NCBI GenBank assembly: GCA_017548545.1
Contig: JAFYZW010000057.1
Coordinates: 62,001-126,000 of the forward strand
Length of the DNA: 64,000 nucleotides
Direction: 5' to 3'
DNA from: Bacteroidales bacterium
Lineage (GTDB): Bacteria > Bacteroidota > Bacteroidia > Bacteroidales > UBA3663
Part shown: in pieces, positions 35,648 to 44,171 of the stretch
Layout: every line of letters begins with the position of its first letter
Position numbering within the stretch: position 1 is the first letter of the stretch
Made by a program: the position numbers and the translations under genes
Notes under the pieces: generated by a model
The model's database searches: none
Told to the model about the DNA's origin: nothing
What the model saw: only the letters and a program-made list of their open reading frames with translations

Positions 35648-36049
35648 TTAATCAATCTTTTCGGATATTTGTTCCTCCAAAAACTCTGCAGCATCGGCTA
35701 CACAATCAGGACATGCACGCAGAATGATACCAGTGCCAATGCCTTTGAGCAACTTGCATTGTGTAGCACCGTTACGCGCTTGGAACTTGGTCATAATCTG
35801 TCGCATCTGCTTCATGGACTTTGCCTTGTCCTTATTGACAAGTCCTAAAACGAGGCCTGCCCCAACGAGGCCGCCACATGTTCCTTCCAAATTGCCCATA
35901 CCGCCACCAAAGGCACCACAAATGTTCATGGCTGTAGCTTCGTCAATCCCAGCAATATCGGCATAGGTATGAAGAATAGCCTGCGCACAATTATGACTGT
36001 TGCAACGTTTCTTCTCCGCTGCAATATGTTTTCTTGTTTCCATATTCAT
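35648..36049 (-). CDS. C_GCAxxG_C_C family redox-active protein
   Basis: 133 residues. The family cysteines are visible: CNSHNCAQAIL near the N-terminus, CGAFGGGMGNLEGTCGG (the GCAxxG-like part), CKLL, and ACPDC near the C-terminus. Such proteins are small thiol or cofactor-linked redox proteins without a defined reaction. The ATG overlaps the stop of the thioesterase gene by one base. Confidence 0.85.
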   Translation of the reverse strand: MNMETRKHIAAEKKRCNSHNCAQAILHTYADIAGIDEATAMNICGAFGGGMGNLEGTCGGLVGAGLVLGLVNKDKAKSMKQMRQIMTKFQARNGATQCKLLKGIGTGIILRACPDCVADAAEFLEEQISEKID

Positions 36050-36525
36050 TATACTTTTTCATCTTCTACTTCACAATGTAAGAACCCCATCTCCCTAGCT
36101 TTCTCTTCGTTCATCAGGAAGTAGATGGCTTCTCCCTCATTGCAGATCTCTCCTTTTCTGTTGGTTATCTCTGCATTGATATACGCCAAGTTACGTACTT
36201 GTTTTGTGATCTTTGCCCGAATGGTCAGTTCGGGTTCGGTGGTCGATACAGCCTTTCTGAACTTGATATTCAGCTGCACGGTATAACCACTGGTCTGCAG
36301 TTTGCGAGTGACAACCCATCCGCACACTTCATCAATCAGCGTGCTCAGGATTCCACCGTGTAAAGTATCGATCCAACCCTGATAGTTCTTCTGAGGATGC
36401 CATGTACTCACAATATAGTCACCATCCTCATAGAATTCCAAATGAAGTCCAATCGGATTGTCTGGACAACAACCGAAACAGTTATATCCACGATAATTGC
36501 GCCAAGGATTGATTAACTTCTTCAT
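36049..36525 (-). CDS. PaaI-type hotdog thioesterase
   Basis: 158 residues with the hotdog-fold signature YQGWIDTLHGGILSTLIDEVCGWVV: HGG with the downstream Asp/Glu activates water for acyl-CoA hydrolysis. The N-terminal NCFGCCPDNPIGLHLEF is typical of the branch. It overlaps one base with the genes on both sides (TAATG at each junction), so it is central in a tightly coupled set with an MBL hydrolase and a redox protein. Confidence 0.88.
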   Translation of the reverse strand: MKKLINPWRNYRGYNCFGCCPDNPIGLHLEFYEDGDYIVSTWHPQKNYQGWIDTLHGGILSTLIDEVCGWVVTRKLQTSGYTVQLNIKFRKAVSTTEPELTIRAKITKQVRNLAYINAEITNRKGEICNEGEAIYFLMNEEKAREMGFLHCEVEDEKV

Positions 36526-37331
36526 TAAAAATCTTTATCAATGATACATTTTGTTCCAAGACTAAAGGCATGCAATTGATTGCCCATCACGTCGTGCATT
36601 ACCTCAAACACTCCATTGCTGGTGCAATGACTGGTGTAGAATTCCGTTGCAGGATAATTGTCCTTGAGTCTTCGTGCCAAGGAAATCATTTCATCTGAGT
36701 TTTCCAGTCCATCGAGCAAATGGAAACCACCGACCACGATGTGAACCGGCCAAGGACAAGCTGCCAGAATGTTCTCCAATCCACTATGAGCGCAGCCCGT
36801 AAATAAGAGTCCTTCGATATATAGAGCCAATTCGTGACGAAAAGTATCTTGCACATAGTTGCCATCAGAATCTTGCACGTAGAGGTGCCGGTTTCCCTTG
36901 GGCATAGGATGAATTTGAGGAATATGGGCAATGATAGAAAGACCTTCGTCTATCTGACAGGTATTATCCACCGTAATGAACCTGTCACCACTATTCTTTG
37001 GCCATGCAGTAGAGATACTATGCAGACCGCCACGATCAGAATAGAACTTACCGGTCAAGGCGTTGGGTGAGACAATGACCTGTGCCTGTTGATTGGTTTC
37101 CATGAAGTGTCGCAACCCTCCGGCATGGTCGCTATGACCATGGGAAATAAAAACATAATCGACATGGCTGAGGTCAATGCCCAATATCTCGGCATTACGC
37201 ACAAACAAAGCACTTGCCCCAGTATCGAGCAAGATCTTGTGCCGGTCGGTTTCCAAGAAGATGGACAGTCCGTGCTCGGTAGCGAGACGGCTATCGTTAC
37301 TTCGATTATCTGATAAAACTGTCCACTTCAT
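36525..37331 (-). CDS. Metallo-beta-lactamase fold hydrolase
   Basis: 268 residues from ATG 37331 (MKWTVLSDN); the longer frame adds an unlikely Lys/Leu-rich tail. HGHSDHAGG (64-72) is the HxHxDH metal site; LLDTGAS supplies the earlier Asp and FTGCAHSGLENIL the later His. It resembles the F420/7,8-dihydropterin-6-methyl-4-aminobenzene-phosphate synthase-like branch. Substrate unknown. The stop overlaps the thioesterase start. Confidence 0.88.
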   Translation of the reverse strand: MKWTVLSDNRSNDSRLATEHGLSIFLETDRHKILLDTGASALFVRNAEILGIDLSHVDYVFISHGHSDHAGGLRHFMETNQQAQVIVSPNALTGKFYSDRGGLHSISTAWPKNSGDRFITVDNTCQIDEGLSIIAHIPQIHPMPKGNRHLYVQDSDGNYVQDTFRHELALYIEGLLFTGCAHSGLENILAACPWPVHIVVGGFHLLDGLENSDEMISLARRLKDNYPATEFYTSHCTSNGVFEVMHDVMGNQLHAFSLGTKCIIDKDF

Positions 37332-37368
37332 ACTTTGTCTTTTCAATGAATGCAGTAAAGTATTGAGC

Positions 37369-38055
37369 TTACACCCATTCAAAGTTTTCCTTCCCTGCGC
37401 CAATCTCGAAATGATACTTGGCGATGCCTAAATCCAGATGCGTGTAACCCAACAAAGAAAAACCTTTCTTGGCGTGCACTTTATGAACACCGTTTTCCAT
37501 GCCGACGTACTCGAATGAGAACTTCTGCTGGTTGACGGCAGTAGGCGCAAGCAGAGCTGCTTCGACTCCCTTTCTGAACCACGACGGGGTGGTACTGCTG
37601 GCGTTGCTCACTTGCTCGACGGTCTTGATCTTATGGCCGGTACCCTGTGTCTTTCCATAACCGATAGCAATATAACAGGCAATCTTCTCGTCATCGAAAA
37701 GCACATACGTCCCTTCAATGTTCGAGTAGCTGAGTCCTACCCAGCAAGTATTCAGGCCAAGCATCTGTGCCTTGAGCACCAGTTGCTCGCCATAGTAGCC
37801 CACGCGCTCATCAAGGTCTTTGGTCTTTCGTCCGGCCATTATGAGGTAGTTGCGGACATTTTGGAACTTCCCATATTTTGCCAACGTTCCCTGAAAGGCT
37901 CTCGGCTCGTTCTGAATCAGCTGAATGTGCAATTTACCGACATGATTCAAAACCGCTATCTGTCCTTCAAGCTCCTTGACGATCTCTTCGGCCAAAGGAT
38001 CTTTCTTATATGCCCTCACGCTATGTCGGGCTTCAATAGCTTCTTGTAATGTCAT
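37369..38055 (-). CDS. Nitroreductase family protein (TM1586 type)
   Basis: 228 residues. RHSVRAYKKDPLAEEIVKEL is the N-terminal FMN-phosphate segment; GYYGEQLVLKAQMLGLNTCWVGLSYS forms the core; the second half repeats a nitroreductase-like layout (LLAPTAVNQQKFSFEYV). This matches the single-chain TM1586-like branch in which two half-domains are fused. The electron acceptor is unknown. A clear -7 element lies 34 bases upstream of the start codon. Confidence 0.85.
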   Translation of the reverse strand: MTLQEAIEARHSVRAYKKDPLAEEIVKELEGQIAVLNHVGKLHIQLIQNEPRAFQGTLAKYGKFQNVRNYLIMAGRKTKDLDERVGYYGEQLVLKAQMLGLNTCWVGLSYSNIEGTYVLFDDEKIACYIAIGYGKTQGTGHKIKTVEQVSNASSTTPSWFRKGVEAALLAPTAVNQQKFSFEYVGMENGVHKVHAKKGFSLLGYTHLDLGIAKYHFEIGAGKENFEWV

Positions 38056-38088
38056 AATAAAAAAACAAATGGTAACATTTTACAAGCG

Positions 38089-38096
38089 CAAATATA
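38089..38096 (-). promoter_or_regulatory. -7 element for the TM1586-type nitroreductase
   Basis: TATATTTG on the minus strand, 34 bases before the ATG at 38055. Confidence 0.6.
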
Positions 38097-38206
38097 CAGT
38101 GTTTTCTTTATTCCAGGATGAAATATGGTAATATTTGTCAATTTTTCCATTATTTTCATTTATCGACATCGGATTTGAACAAAATTGCATACTACTCATT
38201 GCATAA

Positions 38207-38698
38207 TCACAAAATCTCTCTTGCAATCCATGCACAAGCTTCGGCATCGGCAAGTGCGTGGTGATGATTCTCCAAACAGTAGCCACATGCTGCAGCGACG
38301 GTCTGTAGCTGGTGGTTCTTCAGATATGGAAACACACGCCGCGAGACGCAGAGGGTGTCGTGGAACTCATAGTCGGGATAGTCCATCTGATAAACACGGA
38401 ACACTGCTTTCAGACAACTTTCGTCGAAAGGCTTGTTATGTGCTACCAATGGAAGACCTTCGATGAGAGGTTCAATCTGAGCCCATACTTTGGGGAACAC
38501 AGGAGCATCCTCCGTATCTTCCTGACATAAGCCGTGAATCCGCGAACACCAATGGTTGTAATAGTTCGGCTCAGGCTGGATGAGTGAATAGAATGAATCG
38601 ACAATCTCACCATCACGTACGATGACGATGCCCACCGAGCAAATCGAACTGCGTTCATTATTTGCTGTCTCAAAGTCTATGGCTGCAAAATCTTTCAT
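38207..38698 (-). CDS. DnaQ-like 3'-5' exonuclease
   Basis: 163 residues with the DEDDh exonuclease motifs: Exo I AIDFETAN (Asp8, Glu10), Exo II VAHNKPFDESCL, and Exo III HHALADAEACA with the His and last Asp. It resembles the exonuclease domain of DNA polymerase III epsilon and DING-type nucleases, as a stand-alone protein. Likely role in DNA or RNA end processing. The ATG overlaps the stop of the VanW gene by four bases (ATGA). Confidence 0.9.
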   Translation of the reverse strand: MKDFAAIDFETANNERSSICSVGIVIVRDGEIVDSFYSLIQPEPNYYNHWCSRIHGLCQEDTEDAPVFPKVWAQIEPLIEGLPLVAHNKPFDESCLKAVFRVYQMDYPDYEFHDTLCVSRRVFPYLKNHQLQTVAAACGYCLENHHHALADAEACAWIAREIL

Positions 38699-39534
38699 TC
38701 ACTCTTTTTCTCTATTGTAACCACTTTTGTCCCCTCTCTTAAGTCATACATGACCTTGGCGTGGTTTGTACGAATGAGCTGGCTTTCGAGACAATTGCCT
38801 GTGATGCTATCGATGACGTCGCGGAAGACTTGTCCATTACGGTAGATTACACCGTCTTCCCGGGAGAAGAATTCGTTCTTGGCATGGATGTGGAAAGTGT
38901 GCAGTTGTGGTTCGGTGGCTCGAAGTTCTCCACGCAGATATTCACCATCGACACAAAGCCGGAGCTGGTAGGTGTTGGAAGTGTCGTTGCGTAATCGATA
39001 GTCGATATAGTTGTATGAGATGCTGGTGCCTGTACCGAAAGGAATCTGTCGGCCAAAGTCGGGGAAAAGGTCTAATCCATCGTGATGATGATGTTCCACA
39101 ATGGTAAGTTCACTGTGGAGTACCATCCAATGGATAAGGTTCGACAACTGGCACATGCCGCCACCGATACCTTGCGAAGGCTTACCATTTGCGATAATAA
39201 GACCTTCTTTATATCCCTTTCGTTGGGTGGTTCGTCCAATCAATTTCCATATCGAGAATATCTCACCTGGAAGAATGAGCAAACCATCGATATGGGAAAC
39301 AGCCAAGGCAAGATTAGTAGCCTTGTTCTCCTGCAACTGCATGTTGACATTGCCCAAACGGCGACGAATGAGGGAATTATGACGATAGATGACCACAGGC
39401 AAAGAAGTCTCTGTCCGCACTTTCGCAAAGTTGGTTTTATGAAGAAGGTCCTTCAGTTTACGTTTTAGTATCTCCTTCTCCATCGAAAGTCGATAGGTGA
39501 AGGGCGAGATCTCGCAAAATAGTCTGCGTTTCAT
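38695..39534 (-). CDS. VanW family protein
   Basis: 279 residues without a signal peptide. The VanW domain is clear: GEIFSIWKLIGRTTQRKGYKEGLIIANGK, GIGGGMCQLSNLIHWMVLHS, then EHHHHDGLDLFPDFGRQIPFGTGTSISYNYIDYRLRND. The His-rich stretch and invariant Cys are conserved in the family. VanW is named from vancomycin operons, but its activity is unknown and these stand-alone copies are not resistance genes as such. Coupled to the exonuclease gene. Confidence 0.88.
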   Translation of the reverse strand: MKRRLFCEISPFTYRLSMEKEILKRKLKDLLHKTNFAKVRTETSLPVVIYRHNSLIRRRLGNVNMQLQENKATNLALAVSHIDGLLILPGEIFSIWKLIGRTTQRKGYKEGLIIANGKPSQGIGGGMCQLSNLIHWMVLHSELTIVEHHHHDGLDLFPDFGRQIPFGTGTSISYNYIDYRLRNDTSNTYQLRLCVDGEYLRGELRATEPQLHTFHIHAKNEFFSREDGVIYRNGQVFRDVIDSITGNCLESQLIRTNHAKVMYDLREGTKVVTIEKKSE

Positions 39535-39639
39535 ATCGAGTTGTCAGCTAGGGATTATTGCAGGAGTATAGTTATTTGCTGTTGGAGCTGTTGCTTCAGG
39601 TAGTGCGCTGACATGAAATCTTATTCATAAAGAAACAAT

Positions 39640-39927
39640 TCAATACTTCAAAAATAAATAACCCAATAGGATCAATTGAATGATGAAGATGGCTGGTATG
39701 CCATACTTGAATTTCTTGTGCAAAGTCTTGTGATGCCATACCTTCATGCCCAACCATGCCCCGATGCTGCCGCCAAGGGCGGCCAGTCCAAGTAGAGCGG
39801 CTTCTCTGATGCGCCATTTCGATCGTTTTGCCTTCCACTTGTCTACACCGAACATGAGGAAGGTGACTACATTTATCACAACGAGGTAGAGGACAAACGT
39901 TTTGCCCAAAAGCGTGAGAAATTCCAT
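39640..39927 (-). CDS. DUF1294 membrane protein
   Basis: 95 residues from ATG 39927, one base after the flavin reductase stop. Two or three hydrophobic helices with the family motif FGVDKWKAKRSKWRIREAALLGLAALGGSIGAWLGMKVWHHKT. Inner-membrane protein of unknown function. The start at 39954 would extend into the preceding gene and is not needed. Confidence 0.88.
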   Translation of the reverse strand: MEFLTLLGKTFVLYLVVINVVTFLMFGVDKWKAKRSKWRIREAALLGLAALGGSIGAWLGMKVWHHKTLHKKFKYGIPAIFIIQLILLGYLFLKY

Positions 39928-39928
39928 G

Positions 39929-40492
39929 TTACTTGATTTTATTGCCTTCAGCAAATGCCTTGCCTACTGTATTACCCAGTTGGATATAGGTGTGATGAAC
40001 AGGATCGAAGGTGATGAGCTTCATCTTCTCGACATCGGGTTTCCCATCTGCGGACAGATACTTTTCATCGCAAAGGATATTCACGATTTCGGCGATGAGA
40101 TAATAACCCGTCTCGCTCTCGTCAATCTTCTGCTTCACACGACATTCAAGCGTCATCGGGAACTCCTTGAATATGGGAGCATTCACATTGGGAGCATTTT
40201 CGATGGTCCAACCGGTCTTTTCCATCTTGTCAAGCGTGTTTCTGCCACTCACGATGCCAACATAGTCCGATGCTGCCATCGTCTCGGTAGTAGCAAACGC
40301 AACTGTGAATTCGGGATTGAAAGCAAGGTTGTCGGTAGTCTGATGCGAACCGAGCGAAATTATTATCTCATGCATATCCCATTGTCCGCCCCAGGCAGCA
40401 TTCATGGCGTTTGCCTTGCCATTTTGATCGTATGTGCCGATGATCAGCACAGGTTGTGGAAGTAACCACGCAGTTGATTTGAAACTTTTCAT
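39929..40492 (-). CDS. Flavin reductase family protein
   Basis: 187 residues with the split-barrel flavin-binding fold: LLPQPVLIIGTYDQNGKANAMNAAWGGQWD, FTVAFATTETMAASDYVGIVSGRN and the C-terminal HHTYIQLGNTVGKAFAEG. Uses FMN; a physiological partner is not evident. Translationally next to DUF1294 (one-base gap). Confidence 0.9.
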   Translation of the reverse strand: MKSFKSTAWLLPQPVLIIGTYDQNGKANAMNAAWGGQWDMHEIIISLGSHQTTDNLAFNPEFTVAFATTETMAASDYVGIVSGRNTLDKMEKTGWTIENAPNVNAPIFKEFPMTLECRVKQKIDESETGYYLIAEIVNILCDEKYLSADGKPDVEKMKLITFDPVHHTYIQLGNTVGKAFAEGNKIK

Positions 40493-40520
40493 ATTCGATT
40501 GTTTTATTGAATTCTTGTCA

Positions 40521-41327
40521 CTATATGTCTATTTCTGTAAACCTTGCAATTCTCTGCCCATCCCGCTCAACGTTTTCGAAGAACATCTTTTCTGGACGAA
40601 CCCAACATTTCCTGTCACCATAGAGCGCCTGGTAAACGACCATGCGTTCCTGTGTTTCGGAGTCGAAGGCATTGCATACATAAAGGTACTTTCCCCCTTT
40701 GAAATGTTGGAAGTAGCGGACACCGTCTTCTGGTAATGGATAATTCTTTAGCAACTTCTCAATCAGCGGCACATACCATGAATGTACTTCCTCAGCTGTC
40801 GGCGTATGATTGCCAGGAAAATGGAACGAGTGGTAGTAATGCTCCAGAAAGACTGGTTCGAAATGAGCCAAGGTATCCTTTTCGCCAAACAAGCCCCAAA
40901 CCTTATCTTTATAATATGGATTGCAGAAATTGAACTGAATGGCTTCGAGTTCGGCAAATTCCTTTATCAAGGCTTCGTCGATAACGAATTGTTGTTTGCC
41001 ATCCATTCGAGGCGACTTGTACTGATGTTCACCTATACGCGGTTTCAGGAACTCCGTCATTCGGAAATGTGGATTTCCCAACAGAGCCGGTAATCCAACG
41101 ATGGGCGCAAGCATCTGTGCATAGAACGACCCGCAGCTGTTGCCAACAAGGAGGTCAGGTTTCTCTTTGTCACAAATCTTTCGAATCTCTTCCAACGCCA
41201 TTTTGGGATGCATGGGCAGGTCGGGAGTCAGTACCTCTACCCTATCTGCTAAGGCGTCATGCAACGCCAATGCTGGTACACACTGGCCACTGGCATAGAA
41301 ACCGTGAAGAAATAATATCTTTTTCAT
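40521..41327 (-). CDS. YqiA-like esterase fused to a DUF1653 domain
   Basis: 268 residues from ATG 41327. Residues 1-190 are a YqiA/YcfP-type alpha/beta-hydrolase: FLHGFYASG, nucleophile Ser in GNSCGSFYA, FGEKDTLAHFEPV for the Asp, and FPGNHTPT for the His. Residues about 200-268 are a DUF1653 domain (RYFQHFKGGKYLYV, then VVYQALYGDRKCWVRPEKMF, then RFTEI), normally a separate small protein. The combination suggests that the DUF1653 part senses or binds the esterase substrate, which is inference. Confidence 0.85.
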   Translation of the reverse strand: MKKILFLHGFYASGQCVPALALHDALADRVEVLTPDLPMHPKMALEEIRKICDKEKPDLLVGNSCGSFYAQMLAPIVGLPALLGNPHFRMTEFLKPRIGEHQYKSPRMDGKQQFVIDEALIKEFAELEAIQFNFCNPYYKDKVWGLFGEKDTLAHFEPVFLEHYYHSFHFPGNHTPTAEEVHSWYVPLIEKLLKNYPLPEDGVRYFQHFKGGKYLYVCNAFDSETQERMVVYQALYGDRKCWVRPEKMFFENVERDGQRIARFTEIDI

Positions 41328-41363
41328 TCTTGCCTCCTTATAGTAATATCTTGTTATCGTGTG

Positions 41364-41371
41364 CAAAGATA
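41364..41371 (-). promoter_or_regulatory. -7 element for the YqiA-DUF1653 gene
   Basis: TATCTTTG on the minus strand, 37 bases before the ATG at 41327. Confidence 0.6.
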
Positions 41372-41508
41372 GTGATTATTCTTCATTATAAAGTATGTTT
41401 TAGCTATAAAAATTATAAATAGAGGAATAATTCGGGAAAATCGAGTGAAAAAGGATAAGAAATGTTAAATAAATCATTTGTAATGCAAGATTATTCGGAT
41501 TTTTGTAT

Positions 41509-41516
41509 TATATTTG
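41509..41516 (+). promoter_or_regulatory. -7 element for the rightward lipoprotein
   Basis: TATATTTG, 24 bases before the ATG at 41540. Confidence 0.6.
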
Positions 41517-41539
41517 CAAACAAATAATTGATAATTATT

Positions 41540-42094
41540 ATGACAAGACTTGTAGAAATCATCATGACCAGCATGGCCAGCCTTATTTTGATGGGTTGTT
41601 CGAATAACGACGACAACACTTCAAGAATGTCCTACTTGGAATCCTTCTATGCCATTGTTCAGAAAGATGGTGCACAAGAAACGGATATCAATCCGGAAGA
41701 CTATGTGTTGACCCTCGAAAACATCATAGCAGTGAATCCAGAGACTGGTCAATTCTTGATGAATAACACGGAACAGATTGACTCGAAAGCTTTTCCTATC
41801 CCGACACAATACGTTATATCGTTTTATAGTCAAGGAAAGTTCCTTTTTAAGGCGAATCTAAATAGTGCAATATCCAGTTATATGCGACCGGGACTTACCT
41901 TTTGTCACATTTATACTGATAAGAATGGAACATCACTATATTACTTTCAAACAGATACACTTATTCGTCAGGATGGCACGACTGAGGGTGAAACATCTGA
42001 CCAACAAAATGCAGGCATGAGGAAAATGTACGATATTCTCTCAAAGGCAGGCAAGGTAAGAAGTAATATTGAATACGATTTCCAATTTGAATAA
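41540..42094 (+). CDS. Small lipoprotein of unknown function
   Basis: 184 residues from the first ATG after the promoter (41540). Lipobox LMGC (Cys near 19) followed by an Asn/Asp-rich linker. The remaining beta-rich domain has VLTLENIIAVNPETGQFLMNNTEQIDS and YVISFYSQGKFLFKANLNSAISS; no enzyme motif. It is the only rightward gene between 31 and 64 kb, with its own promoter. Function unknown. Confidence 0.75.
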   Translation: MTRLVEIIMTSMASLILMGCSNNDDNTSRMSYLESFYAIVQKDGAQETDINPEDYVLTLENIIAVNPETGQFLMNNTEQIDSKAFPIPTQYVISFYSQGKFLFKANLNSAISSYMRPGLTFCHIYTDKNGTSLYYFQTDTLIRQDGTTEGETSDQQNAGMRKMYDILSKAGKVRSNIEYDFQFE

Positions 42095-42154
42095 TTACCA
42101 CCTTTAATGATGGAAAGGCTCACCCGTCATCTCAGGTGATGGCCGATGGATCTA

Positions 42155-42322
42155 TCAAGCAGGGAAAGCTGCGGCGTTAACCACTTCTCTCCCCATTGAA
42201 TCAACTTGTCCACGTTCAAACATGGTAATTGCGATAGCGATGGCTTCATTCTCATCATAAGCATTCACAATAATGCTTACAATGTCCATGTCAGTCACTA
42301 ATTCTACTTGATATAAGTTCAT
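42155..42322 (-). CDS. Candidate small protein, 55 residues
   Basis: ATG at 42322 to TGA at 42155. The product begins MNLYQVELVTDMD and has an acidic amphipathic helix with DENEAIAIAITMFERGQ. Codon choice and amino-acid composition look protein-like, and the frame fills the 260-base gap otherwise unexplained. It resembles short one-domain proteins of Bacteroidales but I cannot name a family. Confidence 0.55.
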   Translation of the reverse strand: MNLYQVELVTDMDIVSIIVNAYDENEAIAIAITMFERGQVDSMGREVVNAAAFPA

Positions 42323-42353
42323 ACTCAGATTTTACGGGCTTAATTTATTAGCT

Positions 42354-43004
42354 TCAAAGGCTCGAAATGCCGAACTCATTATAGGAAACATTCTCAGGCT
42401 TCCATTTGTCCTTTGGATTGGGTTGGTCCTCAGGGTAGCCAATGACGATGGTGCAAAGTGGGATGATGGTCTCAGGCAATTTCAGCACATCCTTGACGGC
42501 AGCTACACGCTCCTCCTTGGGATAGGTTCCTGTCCAGACGGCACCCAAACCAAGGCCATGAGCAGCAAGCAGAATATTCTCGGTGGCTGCTGAACAATCC
42601 TGAATCCAATATTCCTGTGCAACACCCTCAAGCGCTTTCGACAAGTCGCCACAAACCACGATAGCAAGCGGAGCTTTCTCGGCCATCTTCGCGTTTGGAT
42701 TGGCTGCTGCAAGACCGGCCAACTTGTCTTTGTCGGTGACAGCAACAAAGTGCCATGGTTGCTTGTTGACAGCCGATGGAGCTGCCATGCCGGCACGAAG
42801 TAACAACTCTATGGTGTCGGCACTTATCGTCTGTTCGGTATAAGCTCGTACGCTGGTACGCGTCAATATGCTCTCAACGATGGCGTTATCATTGTTAGTA
42901 TCGGAAACCAAAGCATTATTGTCGTTTGTGCTGCAACTCGTTTGGATTGCTGTTCCAGAGATTATTGTTGCCATAATCAATAAAATATGAAGTTTTCTAT
43001 TCAT
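42354..43004 (-). CDS. Exported nitroreductase-like lipoprotein
   Basis: 216 residues from ATG 43004. An N-terminal signal peptide ends in TSC (Cys about 24), then an Asn/Asp-rich linker. The nitroreductase fold follows: RTSVRAYTEQTISADTIELLLRAGMAAPSAVNKQPWHFVAV, SAATENILLAAHGLGLGAVWTG and VIGYPEDQPNPKDKWKPENV. Members normally bind FMN in the cytosol; a lipoprotein signal on this fold is unusual. It may work with the exported flavodoxin at 45287. Confidence 0.83.
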   Translation of the reverse strand: MNRKLHILLIMATIISGTAIQTSCSTNDNNALVSDTNNDNAIVESILTRTSVRAYTEQTISADTIELLLRAGMAAPSAVNKQPWHFVAVTDKDKLAGLAAANPNAKMAEKAPLAIVVCGDLSKALEGVAQEYWIQDCSAATENILLAAHGLGLGAVWTGTYPKEERVAAVKDVLKLPETIIPLCTIVIGYPEDQPNPKDKWKPENVSYNEFGISSL

Positions 43005-43017
43005 GAGTGTTTGAGGA

Positions 43018-43398
43018 TTAATCAATTTCAGCTACGACTTCAATCTCTACCAAAGCTCCTTTTGGTAAGGTCTTTACAGCTACTGCTGAACGTGCTGGGA
43101 ATGGTTCGGTGAAAAACTCTGCATAAACGGTGTTCATGGCAGCAAAATCATTCATGTCGGCCATGAAAACCGTTGTCTTGATTACTTTCTCCATCGAAGT
43201 GCCTGCTTCCTTCAGGATAGCCTGCACATTGAGTAGAGACTGACGTGTTTGCTCTTTGATTCCTCCTTCTGCGAATGCTCCTGTAGCTGGATCGATAGGA
43301 ATCTGACCGGAAGTGTAAACAAAATTACCTACTTGAATAGCCTGGCTATAGGGGCCAATGGCAGATGGTGCGTTTGTTGTGCTGATTACTTTTTTCAT
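43018..43398 (-). CDS. ridA: RidA family enamine/imine deaminase
   Basis: 126 residues. Conserved [57 protein letters not shown] and the active-site Arg in [24 protein letters not shown]. It clears reactive 2-aminoacrylate and related enamines. The next gene begins 13 bases downstream. Confidence 0.95.
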   Translation of the reverse strand: MKKVISTTNAPSAIGPYSQAIQVGNFVYTSGQIPIDPATGAFAEGGIKEQTRQSLLNVQAILKEAGTSMEKVIKTTVFMADMNDFAAMNTVYAEFFTEPFPARSAVAVKTLPKGALVEIEVVAEID

Positions 43399-43404
43399 AG
43401 CGAA

Positions 43405-44154
43405 TTATGAATTATGAAGTTTTGTGTTTAGTTTTTTTGATGTTTTGAGGTTGGTTATTCTTGCCAAATAATCATAATGGCTTCCTATGTCAATGATTTC
43501 TACCGCGTAGCCGTTCTCTTCTGCCTTGGCTTTCAGCGTATCTGCATCGATATAGAGCCAGGAGAAGGGGTCACCGATCGTGTCCTTGTACAGCATTCGA
43601 TAACTGATTTCTCCATAGTATTTTCCTGTATCTGGAAGATCCACGAACCCCTTTTCATCTATAAAAACATAGCTGATGTCGGAAGAATCACAGAGCAGCT
43701 GACCTCCTGGAGCCAAAATCTTATCAAGAAGATGGAAGAACTCGGTCATTCGTTTTAAAGTCCCGACGATACCAATGCCGTTCATCAGCATTAGGATGGT
43801 GTCGTATTGGCCATGGAGTGTGAAGAAGTCCTGTACAAGAACATTCTTTACGTCACGCTTCTTCATGACCTCCACAGATAATGGAGAAATGTCGATGGCA
43901 GTCACATCGACACCTCTTTCCTGTAGTACAAGTGAATGACAGCCAGAGCCGGCTCCCACATCGAGTGTCTTCCCTTTTGCCAAATCGAGCGCCTTGCGTT
44001 CGAGAGCCGGCATATCCTTAAACTCGCGGAAAAGTGTGGATACGGGAATCTCGTCCTCCTCGAACAATGGGGAAAACACTCTAAGTCTGGCCGCCTTCCC
44101 TTTCAGATAATAGTCGGCGATTGCCCTGCCCATGGGATCTGTTCTGTTGTTCAT
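43405..44154 (-). CDS. Class I SAM-dependent methyltransferase
   Basis: 249 residues. SAM-binding motif I TLDVGAGSGCHSLVLQ, motif II VTAIDISPLSVEVM, and the following YDTILMLMNGIGIVG. A C-terminal part with SYRMLYKDTIGDPFSWLYIDADTLKAKAEENGY is typical of Bacteroidota members. Substrate unknown. Spaced 6 bases before ridA in the same direction. Confidence 0.88.
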   Translation of the reverse strand: MNNRTDPMGRAIADYYLKGKAARLRVFSPLFEEDEIPVSTLFREFKDMPALERKALDLAKGKTLDVGAGSGCHSLVLQERGVDVTAIDISPLSVEVMKKRDVKNVLVQDFFTLHGQYDTILMLMNGIGIVGTLKRMTEFFHLLDKILAPGGQLLCDSSDISYVFIDEKGFVDLPDTGKYYGEISYRMLYKDTIGDPFSWLYIDADTLKAKAEENGYAVEIIDIGSHYDYLARITNLKTSKKLNTKLHNS

Positions 44155-44171
44155 CTTCTTATGATGCGAAA

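Noticed and set aside
37332..37403. Longer N-terminus for the MBL hydrolase
   Set aside because: The added residues do not belong to the MBL fold, and the family begins at MKWTVLSDN.
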